From Scolanthus callimorphus (Eukaryota > Cnidaria > Anthozoa > Actiniaria > Edwardsiidae): a stretch of 64,000 nt of DNA. The stretch covers positions 17,632,675-17,696,674 of the forward strand of contig CM066916.1 of NCBI GenBank assembly GCA_033964015.1. The letters run 5' to 3'. Shown in pieces: positions 54,895-64,000 of the stretch. Below the pieces are notes generated by a model. That model was not told where the DNA came from. It was given only the letters and a program-made list of their open reading frames with translations, and searched no databases. How positions within the stretch are numbered: the first letter of the stretch is position 1; every line of letters begins with the position of its first letter. The translations under genes were made by a program, and so were the position numbers.

Positions 54895-56919
54895 CTAGTA
54901 ACTACGACAATCTAGGCGAAGCGCCAGCATGTTGAAAGACGGACAGCCTGAAAATACAGAGGGCCTCTTGTGGTAAAGAGCCTTCTGGCCAGGGCCAGGG
55001 ACAAGAAGATTAGGAATGCGAGGTAATGTTATGACGTCAACAACAAACGGCACGAATCTAGATGGGCTATCGTGCAAGAAGGGCCAGAAAAAAGCAGACG
55101 GCCATTCTGGTATAATTAAGGTGCCAATTCCGCGGCATACGCGCAAATGCTTCACTGACGCAGTAATAAGGCAGACTGGCGGGCAAATCCAATTGTTCTC
55201 CGAACTCCAGTCTTGCGCAAGTGCATCTACAGATTCACAGCCTGGCGCGCAATAACGAGAATTATAACGGGGGAGTTGACTATTGTAGTACGAGGAGAAA
55301 CGGTCCACAGTGTGGGGGCCCCATAAGCTGTCGAGGATACGAAAAATCCTTGTATTGATACTCCAGTCGTCTTTGTCAACAAATCTGCTAAGCAAATCCG
55401 CCCTTGCGTTCTCCTCACGTGGAAGCCATTGCACGCTAAGAGAGATATTATGCTCCATACATAAACGCACAGTCTGAATCGCGATAGCCTGTAAATGAGG
55501 CTTAGAGCTTCCTACTTGTAATATACGAGATGCACCCATGTTGTCTACAAATACTTTAACTGTCTGCAGTGAAAGGTTACAAGCATACGACTTGAGAACG
55601 TTATAAACGGCCTTCACCTCACGATATGTAGAGCTCTCAGTAACCTCCCATTCCTCAAACATACCACGTACTGGGTTTCCGTTCATGGTTGAAATGTAGC
55701 CCCCGTATGCAAACGCACTAGCATCACAATAAATGACTGAATTGCAAGAAAGACTGTTTCTAATAGAATAGCCATTAAATGCATCAATATTCTGTAACCA
55801 AAATTTGAGCTCTTCCATTAAAGCATCACAAAATTGAAAGTGAGAGTCCCATCCACAAGGCCTGGACTCTATAGCATAATACATCTGACGGGTGAACATT
55901 CGAGCGATTGGCCCAAGAGCTAACGATAGTGAAATAATAAAACCCGCCACGCGCGCTAGATCTCTGAATGAGGATGAGCCATTGTCGACCAGTGATTTAA
56001 GTAACGACTTAAGTTTTTCTAGTTTCTTGACAGGAACCTGGAATTGATGCTGAATAGTGTTGATAATAATACCCAGCCATTCCCCAGTCTGCATAGGTTG
56101 CCAGTGCGATTTAGACTCATTACAAGTTAGACCAGCAGAGGCTAAGTCTGAATGCTGGATAGAGCTAGCTGCGCATGCGGATACGTAATCGCGGTGACCA
56201 GATATACCATCGTCCAGGTAGACGAAGCAGTTATGCGACATTAGACGCCATCTCTTCACTAAGGGGCGGAGCAGCTTGGTAAAGCAAAAACAGGCAGTGC
56301 TTAGACCGAACGGGAGGACTGAAAAAGAAAAATATCTAGTTGTACCTAAGAAATTCCATGAAAACCCTAGAAAGTCTTGATGTTCTGGTCGTATGTCTAC
56401 GTGGTGGTAACCTGACTTTAAATCCCATGTGAAAAACCAGAATGCCTCTTCAAAAACCTGAGCTAAGGAGGGAAGACCTTCATAACAAAACTTGGGTTTA
56501 ACTAGATAACTGTTGACGTGCCGAAGGTCTATAACTAGCCTCAACTTTTTTCCCTCGGCGACAGTCAAAGGGTTTACACAGCGAGGCGGAGACTGGTGCT
56601 CTTTAACACAGTTTTTAGCCAGTAATTCACATATAGCTTGTTCCACAAAGTCTGGATTACGCAAAGACGATCGATTATTCCGTAGGAAACAAGGAGGGGG
56701 AACTTCTAAGAAGGGGAGCCCATATCCGTCTTTGATCATATCTAATACGAATGCTAGGGCGTTAAGGGTGTCTTGCCAGAACTGAATAGCGTTAATGAGC
56801 CCGCCCTTCACAGATGGTTCAAGTTCGGAAAATTCAGAAATCTTAGCACTTGAGCAAACAGATGGGTCAATATCAACATCATCACTCAGCTGTAAATCCT
56901 CATTGTAAGCGTCATCCAC
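54895..56919 (-). CDS. DIRS reverse transcriptase-RNase H polyprotein
   Basis: 674 codons, uninterrupted. RT motifs in order: NPDFVEQAICELLAKNC, LRLVIDLRHVNSYL, FFTWDLKSGYHHVDI (first catalytic Asp), VLPFGLSTACFCFTKLL, and CFVYLDDGISG, the DIRS-type LDD(G) form of the YxDD box. RNase H follows: IYCDASAFAYGGY (Asp), SSTYREVKAV (Glu), VFVDNMGAS (Asp) and NARADLLSRF. A short C-terminal tail precedes the recombinase. Upstream in the same frame, after a TGA, lies CWEYGHLAANC, a CCHC-type zinc-knuckle end of the gag protein. The frame starts at a GTG by convention only; the true start is unknown. It lies entirely within the tandem-duplicated unit. Confidence 0.9.
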   Translation of the reverse strand: MDDAYNEDLQLSDDVDIDPSVCSSAKISEFSELEPSVKGGLINAIQFWQDTLNALAFVLDMIKDGYGLPFLEVPPPCFLRNNRSSLRNPDFVEQAICELLAKNCVKEHQSPPRCVNPLTVAEGKKLRLVIDLRHVNSYLVKPKFCYEGLPSLAQVFEEAFWFFTWDLKSGYHHVDIRPEHQDFLGFSWNFLGTTRYFSFSVLPFGLSTACFCFTKLLRPLVKRWRLMSHNCFVYLDDGISGHRDYVSACAASSIQHSDLASAGLTCNESKSHWQPMQTGEWLGIIINTIQHQFQVPVKKLEKLKSLLKSLVDNGSSSFRDLARVAGFIISLSLALGPIARMFTRQMYYAIESRPCGWDSHFQFCDALMEELKFWLQNIDAFNGYSIRNSLSCNSVIYCDASAFAYGGYISTMNGNPVRGMFEEWEVTESSTYREVKAVYNVLKSYACNLSLQTVKVFVDNMGASRILQVGSSKPHLQAIAIQTVRLCMEHNISLSVQWLPREENARADLLSRFVDKDDWSINTRIFRILDSLWGPHTVDRFSSYYNSQLPRYNSRYCAPGCESVDALAQDWSSENNWICPPVCLITASVKHLRVCRGIGTLIIPEWPSAFFWPFLHDSPSRFVPFVVDVITLPRIPNLLVPGPGQKALYHKRPSVFSGCPSFNMLALRLDCRSY

Positions 56920-57111
56920 GTCTAGTCATTTGCGAACAGGAGGAGCTGATTTCTGGCAGTTCGCAGCAAGGTGACCATACTCCCAGCACTAAAATTGAAA
57001 AAGCCATAAATTAACATATGAGGCATGATGTATAGGAAAAGGGAAAACCAATGGGAGTTTAAAAAACTACCTAGACATCGATAGTAGAATATAATGAATA
57101 AAAATTAACCG

Positions 57112-57626
57112 AAAATCAAAATTAACCGAAGTTTGCCTGGTACTGTTACAGGGCGAGAGTGAAAGCAAACTATGCGATACCGCATTTAAAGAGAAATAAA
57201 TGACACGGCTCATTGGCCTGGAAAAATACTGCCAATGAGCGGTTGCTTGCCATTGGCTAACGCGTAGAAAGCCATTATCTCCTTACTACGTGACGGAGAT
57301 AATTTATATTCTACGCTCTGTGATATGAGCAATAAATACAGGACACAATTTACTTGGAGAACTATGCCTGCCCCGAGTACCAGGCTATGCCAGAGAACTT
57401 GTGTCTTTATCAGAGTCACCCATTTTTCGAAAATCAAAATTAACCGAAGTTTGCCTGGTACTGTTACAGGGCGAGAGTGAAAGCAAACTATGCGATACCG
57501 CATTTAAAGAGAAATAAATGACACGGCTCATTGGCCTGGAAAAATACTGCCAATGAGCGGTTGCTTGCCATTGGCTAACGCGTAGAAAGCCATTATCTCC
57601 TTACTACGTGACGGAGATAATTTATA
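57112..57626. repeat. DIRS terminal region: full plus partial copy
   Basis: CGAAAATCAAAATTAACCGA starts at 57112 and again at about 57427, each running through GTTTGCCTGGTACTG, GCCAATGAGCGGTTGCTTGC and CTCCTTACTACGTGACGGAG. The second copy stops at TTTATA (57626), where the CUB1 sequence of duplication copy B begins. Confidence 0.85.
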
Positions 57627-57874
57627 GTCTCTACATGATGTTCCCTGTGGATGTATGATAAGATAACGATCTAGCAGCATACATGCGTACATTTTATTTA
57701 TACACAGGAATTCTTCAGTACGAAAATATTAATAAACACGTTAAAAACATAAGTACTAGTTGTTTTACCGCACTGAAACTAAATGATCTATTTAGACAGC
57801 ACTTTCTCACGATCAAATGACCAATCTTAGTGTCAAGAAGAAACATTCACAAAATACGTGCGACAGCAACTTAC

Positions 57875-58032
57875 GCCCAATTGCAGGATCAGGAATTGAA
57901 CATTGATCCTGTTGCCAGGGGATACGGCCAACACCCAAGTACAATTGAGATGATCAGGATAAGCACTTGGAAATGAAGGAGAGCTGATTACTCCACTCCA
58001 CGTAGAAATGCTCGTCACTGTAGAGCATATTT
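57875..58032 (-). CDS. Duplicate of the CUB1 first-half exon
   Basis: Identical in sequence and splice sites to 45339-45496. The next exon downstream on the minus strand is cut after 18 bases (57627-57644), so a transcript from this copy would need to splice past the DIRS element into copy A or would be truncated. Confidence 0.7.
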
Positions 58033-59279
58033 CTACAAAAATAAACAGAAACAAATAAATTGTAGTAAGTTTTCAACGACAACTAATAAGGTGTACTAGA
58101 TAGGTTATTCTAGATGACAGCCGCCGAGATTAAGACAATACGTTTTCTTATTAACTCGTGGATGTCCGAAAGATAGGAACGAGCTTTACTTAGGGGCGAA
58201 AATGGCGTTGTCGTTAGCATGGCCAAAATGATCTGGGAACTAGATTACGGGCTGCGCCCGCGATCTCTTACCACAGGAATCCCATCGAGACCCGGAATGA
58301 TGACAAGCCATAGACTAGGCTAGCCAAAGGGCCACAAAATGTTCTTAGTCTTTAATTCAAGATAATGTGTACATCACTGATTATCAGTTCCTTTGAAGTT
58401 GATGGCTCATAATCTACGAGTTCGCCATTTGCTGCGCTTTGATTTTTATTATCGCCGCCACCACTACCAACACCATTATCATGATCGTCATCATCTAATA
58501 CAATCCATACCAGTAGAGTACCAGTAGAGTGTCAATTTGGCAGCCCAAACTTCGCACGCGCCGTCACTTAATTTTAATCTCGTGAACACTTTTTTCTGCA
58601 CCACGCGATGAGCTATTTTGGGTCACGAATTCAAGTTAACAAAATAACCGGGCGTTCGAGTGCAAGACATAGCGTTGGTTTTAGTAGAGGAAATCGAATG
58701 AAAAACATAGAAACATTGATAGAGTTACCAGACCAAATGATAGACCACAGTTTATTAGACTAGAAGAAAACAAGCTGGCAGACCTTTTCTCTGGAATGGA
58801 AGGCCATCGGAAATCGGCTCAAGATAGTAATGAATTATCGAATACCCGTGAAAGGCGGGATAGTGGAAGCGTTTTCTGGAGCTGGATGAAAATTCAATTG
58901 CTCATACAGCTTACTGGTAAATATGTTTCAATGCATAATCAGCGATGTTTAACGTGTTCAATGTTTGTTGTTTTCTAAATCACTGAAAACGCACCTTCGG
59001 GAAATGTTGAATCATGTTGAGTACTGTGTTGAACCATTACCAATGATGTTCATTCACTCAAAGTTAGTGTAAAAGATACGTAAATCAAGGTTTCGTGTAA
59101 AATGGTTCAAATCTTCACAAGGAACATTCCCGAGAAAGACGATCATTCTTTATGATTCGTATAGCGTACATATTCATATTTAGACCGGTCAATCACACAC
59201 GACAGCATAGAATCTCCTTGGAAGACAATTAGTTTGGAATGATAAATAATTTCTACACCTTAAAAATGAGTTCTCATAC

Positions 59280-59340
59280 CTTCAGAGGCTTTGAGAATTG
59301 GCAACACCAGTAGAATAAACGATACAAGATCCAGTGATAG
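59280..59340 (-). CDS. Duplicate of the signal-peptide exon
   Basis: Same as 46744-46804 with intact acceptor and donor. Together with 57875-58032 it could encode a secreted short form or act as an alternative 5' end for the receptor, if the duplication is real. Confidence 0.5.
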
Positions 59341-62300
59341 CTGAAATAAAGACGAGACTATTTTACTATAAAGACACTGAAATATTGGGTAGCGTAGGTG
59401 GCCGAGTGTCTAAGCGGCAGTCTACCTTTCGCCTCTGTGCCCGGGAATTTATTCCCGGCTTTGTCTGCTGGGAGTTTCCTCTGCTCCTTGGGCCGAGTTT
59501 CGGACTTTGTGGTTCATTGCAGGTAAACGTAATTGCTCATTCAGAGGTTTCGCGTTTTCAGTATTTCCGGAGAGCGCTAGTGGCATCTGCTTATAGTCCC
59601 GTCAATTTAGCCCGAAAAAAAAACCGAACCTGGAAAAAATTGCAACATGGGAAATTTTAGGTACTAATTGTCAAAAACATATGTAGGAATAACATATCCA
59701 AGTTTTGTAAAAATCCGACCGGCGACGTCAAAGGCGCCTTTTCTTTTCGGCGGCACTTGGACAATGAAACACAGAAACTGAACCATCTACGCGGAAAATA
59801 CAAGGATCAATACGGGATTCTTCAAAACTCAGGACTATTTGGCTATAAACAAACACAAAATTCACATCTATGTATGCAATCACATTTTGCAAACTTTCTC
59901 GATATCGCCTTCAATATCACACCGAGTTACGACTATACAGTCTATAGCCCTCCCTTCGAATTATTCGCTTTCGTTGTCCAAGTGCCACCGAAAACAACAG
60001 GCTTTCCTTCGTGCAGACGGAAAACTCCAACTGTAACCAACTTCCCCCGAACGGATTTTCACAAAATTTGGACACGTATTTCTCACATATTTTCCTGCGA
60101 ATTTGCTGTATAAAAATCCCATGTTGCAATTTTTTCCAGGTTAAAAGCTAAATTGACCAGACTATTACGCATGATAGCGTTCAGTCGGATGCGAAAATAA
60201 ACCGGGGACCTGTAATATACAATACACCTAACCTATGGAGGACGCTGAAGTGACCATTCCCAGTGACAATAATTACACATAGCACTCGCACTCAGGACAG
60301 TACTGCATGTATGGGAATATTTGCGGTATACAAGTGCCGTACATTTTACTTCGGACAGGCTTGGTACAATGCATATAGAAGGGTCTAATCTACGATTTCG
60401 TTCACTGTGCACTCTGGCGTTCGTCTACAATCGTTGAAATATGTATCGTTATTTTGCTAAATCAAAATGCAATGCAATGTAATAACTTGATTCATCAATG
60501 AAACTGACGTTAAGTTCGGTAAACTGGGTCGGATTTACATAAATCTTCATGTTGTGCGTGTTTCGTCTCCTCCGTGTTATCCGCCAAATAGAATAACTAA
60601 TGGCTTGTAGTCGCGTTTGAGGAGAGACCTAACAACGACAACAAACTTTCCAAACGTTTCCAGCGTTAAATATATATTGGCTTCTGAAATTTTGAGGTGA
60701 TAAAAGTTTAAATTTATATGTTACTTTTGTATGGGGTCTTTTCCCCGAAGTTGTTATGAAAACACTTACATTAAAACTTAGCGTAGCGTTCGTTGGGCAA
60801 ACTACTGCACAAGGCTTTTTGTGTTCTACAAACACCAAAGGATTGGTTCACGATTAAACCAAATGCTGCGTCAGCAAAAACATAGTTATTAACTGCCACG
60901 AAATCTCTTTAGCGCAGTGAGGGACCCGTTTTCGTGATAAAACGACATTTTCTGTACGCTGAGATCACGCAGCGTACTTTTTTCTTCCTTTCTATGGTCG
61001 GCGGTGTCTATTTTAAAAGCAAAAAAACTGCGATAGCTTATGAAAGTAATACTGCTTTACAAAACGTCGATAACATCACAGGAGACATGCCAAGTTTTTG
61101 TGTGTAATTTATGAGTGTGGGCAAAATCTGCAGAAAATGACAAACACATCAAATGTCTAGGTTATAAGTTCGAAGCCTAATGGTTTAAGTTTCTTTTTTA
61201 ATCAACCTCTATTTCATTCCCAGACCACATTTTCAAACCCTTTTTATTGTTTTGTCACATTTAGAAATAAAACAGTTTTAAATCAAGCGAAATACAACTA
61301 AAGTTTTGTATTATTCTATTGCTCCTGTTCTTTGATATTTTTTCCTGTTTTTCCTAAATAACAGGAACATCTCTGCCATGTTCATTGCCAGCAGTGATCC
61401 GTGCTCGTCTTATGAGTCTGTTACAGAAAGCTCAGCAAGGGAGGCATGTACTTCAAATGGTGCAACGAAAAAGAGTCCGCACATTGGAAAAGCGAGTTTC
61501 TCACACTTTTTCTCACACCGGGTTTGCATCATTGCTCAGTTAGTATTATCTTCCTACCTCGTGTATATGGCGCCTGGGGATCATGAAGGCGAGTTACAAG
61601 CCCCACGTCCACGCGTCGTTACATACCATCATATCGATATCTGTTGAGGACAGATGTATAATTATGTGTGATTATACCGGTTCATATACAGATAAAGATT
61701 TACCCAACTTGTACATAATGAGTATCGAAAAGTACACGACCGACTATAAATAATAGTTGAAAATCGCACGAATTTATGACCAACCAGCCCCAAGGAGCTT
61801 GTCTATTCTTCAATGTGGATGTCTTAGCAGTGAAAAGGCGAGTGGAAGACCAGACTTCAGAATCTCCCATCTCCTTGTTTTGCCCCATTTGCTCCTGATC
61901 TCCCTGATAACAAGAACTACAAAGCTTAACAAACAACATTAAGAAGATATTTTTCCCTTATCCCTTTTGTACCCGCTCTCTCTTATCCCTAAAGTTTCTC
62001 CCCTCTCCCAGAGTATTCCTAAACAGTTTCTCCCTCCCAAATCCGTTCCCTCTACTTGTCTTGAACAGTATAACATTCGCGTTTATTTATATCCTGATTT
62101 GTACTACTAGATGACAAATGTAATTATGTTTTAAGTGTGAATTTGAGGTTTTGACATATCAAACGTGGGACTTTGTTTCAATGAATGCCAGTAGCTTTCT
62201 TCGTTGAACCGTTTTACATCCTGTTTGCGTTCATTGAGAAGTAGCAAAAAAGACATCAAACTTTGTTGTCTATTCGTCAAACCCTTTTCGGCTGTGGAAA

Positions 62301-64000
62301 ATATTTATAAGAAAGAACTGGCAGGTTTAATACACCCAGTGCCTCTCTGCCCTGACTAGTCACGTCCTTTAAAAAACTCGCCAAACGGTCGTCCCAGTTG
62401 AAAGGTTGACAAAGCAAACTAATGTACGATCACACCTTGTTGTTGGGCGGCAAGAATTACAAGATAGAAATGAGAAAATGACATGTGCTTACCTCGATCC
62501 ATGAAATGAAAGAAATGGCTCCGTACGTGTTGAACGCTTATCTTATCTCCTTTGCGCTGTTTATAATAAATCCCGAGAATGATCCCTGTGATTTTCGTTG
62601 AAAATAAGTACGCACACTAGAACTCGGCGGGAGAAAATCAACAAATTAATAATTCACTAAAGGATTAGTAAACATGGAACTATTTATAGGCATTCATACC
62701 ATTTTAAAAACATACCGATATATTTTATTGTCAGATGCACACTGCACCTCATTTTCTGAACAGATGGTCCGTGACATGGGAAACAACAAGATGTTTTGTA
62801 GCAGAAGGAAATTACGATAAATATCAGAGAAGAGCGAGGAAACTGTACTGTACTGTATATCTTCCTCTAGACCCTTTCCGGGTTATTGGTTCCAGCCAAA
62901 ACAAGTGGCTTATTTCCACGCTTCAATTTATCAGGCCGATGTCTTGAAAGCTTCATCCGGTGTCGCATAACTCTAAAAATCTGTGATAGCGCAACACATT
63001 TTTCTTGTCGGGCCTGACTTTCCTTTAGACAAATAGGCCATGGTTCAAGAAATGATCGGCCCGAAATCGCATTGCGTAATCGCATCAGCCAAGACATTAA
63101 GTACAGAACACAATGAACAATATTTTATTTTTGTAAAATGCTTTGACTTGTGAAAGACATGCACGGAACACGAACATGATTATTTAAAAAAAATGTAAAA
63201 TAAAAAGCGTGAACGATTGATCGGTTCGACTTGGTTTTAATAACGAACTCTGTTTGACGCGGCATGTACAAATTACACTTTGGCCAAGACAACATGAAAT
63301 TTATCAACAAATTTTGATTGGTAGATCAACTGTGTATACAAAAAAAAGCAATATTTCATGACGGAATTAACATAATTTCCAAAACAACCAAACGAGGTAA
63401 ATAGGTAATGCACCTGTCACTGGAAATCCCCACCCGTATGGGGCATTCGCTTTATAGCAAAACAAAACTGTGATAATGCCCCACATATAAGGGTAATTTT
63501 TTCTTTCCATAGTGAACAAGTCCCCCTCCCTCTTGCTCCAAAATGACTAATTCCCCACCCCCACGGACAAAAGCAAAGCACCACCCCACTAGGCAAAACA
63601 ATATGCCAAAGCCCCAATTAATCTCCACCAACGCCCGATACTTTCCCGAGAGGAGGGAGGGGGGAGGGGAGGTTCCAGTGACAGGTGCATAATTTAATCT
63701 ATATTTGCTCTATTTTAGGTGGGGGCGGAAGAACAGACAGTCTGGAAACAAATTTGACGTTAAAAAACACAGAAATACGTAGACGGGGATGTATTTCCCT
63801 GGAGTTAAAATATTTTAACACACCTAAATCAGCAACAGTTCGAGAAAGGGACAACACAGGGCAGGCTGTTCAGAGTATAGATCAGACTATACTTTAGTAT
63901 TGCCCCGAGTACCAGGCTATGCCTTTAATATCTATATTTAATATCCATATTTAACCACGCTAACAATGACTTACAAGCAGTTTAAAGCCGTAAATATGCT

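Larger units (their letters stand above)
53261..57426 (-). mobile_element. DIRS-like tyrosine-recombinase retrotransposon
   Basis: Minus-strand order: terminal region 57426-57112, zinc-knuckle remnant near 56980, RT-RNase H ORF 56919-54895, tyrosine recombinase 54505-53562, then a terminal region to 53261. A 23-base direct repeat TGCCCCGAGTACCAGGCTAT+GCC lies at 53261-53283 and 57369-57391, and its core is also inverted at 57141-57153 (TTGCCTGGTACTG). Recombinase instead of DDE integrase and non-LTR-style split/inverted ends are DIRS-order hallmarks. Most of the gag is missing. Confidence 0.8.
57627..63999. repeat. Tandem duplication, copy B (continues beyond window)
   Basis: It begins in the middle of the CUB1 second-half exon and repeats copy A to the end of the window, which corresponds to 53359 in copy A. 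Offset is 12,536 before and about 10,640 after the missing 1.9-kb segment. The junction TTTATA|GTCTCTAC shares the bases TATA with both parent sequences. Confidence 0.95.

Overview
This is eukaryotic, intron-rich, AT-rich DNA, most likely from an anthozoan cnidarian such as a stony coral. The basis is extracellular modules on phase-1 exons (CUB, thrombospondin type 1), DIRS-like and Penelope-like retroelement pieces, dense foldback/MITE elements, and fragments that look like gene families I associate from memory with cnidarian genomes. I could not search any database, so the taxon is an inference.

Layout. 0.6-3.2 kb (+): spliced 3' part of an uncharacterised gene with a SAP-like C-terminus, interrupted by one in-frame stop. 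3.7-5.2 kb (+): small three-exon gene with a SAM-like domain, with a separate Ser/acid-rich exon at 5.8-6.1 kb. 6.1-27.4 kb: repeat-dominated DNA. It holds an inverted 20-bp satellite, a frameshifted cnidarian-type gene fragment, a Penelope-like fragment, a dead hAT transposase, a 66-bp-armed foldback, three tandem copies of a ~0.6-kb unit, a degraded DIRS-like element, and a 3.8-kb TTAA-flanked element with 50-bp terminal inverted repeats.

27.6-46.8 kb (-): the main gene. Ten exons, or nine without the unresolved start exon, fit in splice phase to encode a single-pass receptor of about 2,270 residues: signal peptide, two CUB domains, thirteen TSP1 repeats (eleven in one exon), a ~1,040-residue Ser/Thr-rich repetitive stalk, a transmembrane helix and a ~190-residue cytoplasmic tail with YxxPhi tyrosine motifs. 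One base is out of frame in the stalk exon. Its introns hold a LINE fragment, a MITE with a datable insertion, a minisatellite inside a MITE, and several foldbacks.

45.1-64.0 kb: a 12,536-bp unit that starts inside the second half of the CUB1 module and includes a DIRS-like retrotransposon (53.3-57.4 kb, -) is repeated in tandem. The second copy runs off the window end. The copies are nearly identical except for homopolymer indels and a 1.9-kb segment present only in copy A. This duplicates the receptor's signal-peptide exon and half of CUB1, unless it is two haplotypes joined by the assembler.

How the genes relate: the receptor is the only long, apparently functional host gene. Its modules suggest a cell-surface or matrix adhesion receptor with signalling capacity, but its ligand and role cannot be read from sequence. 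The remaining coding material is small, uncharacterised or of mobile-element origin.
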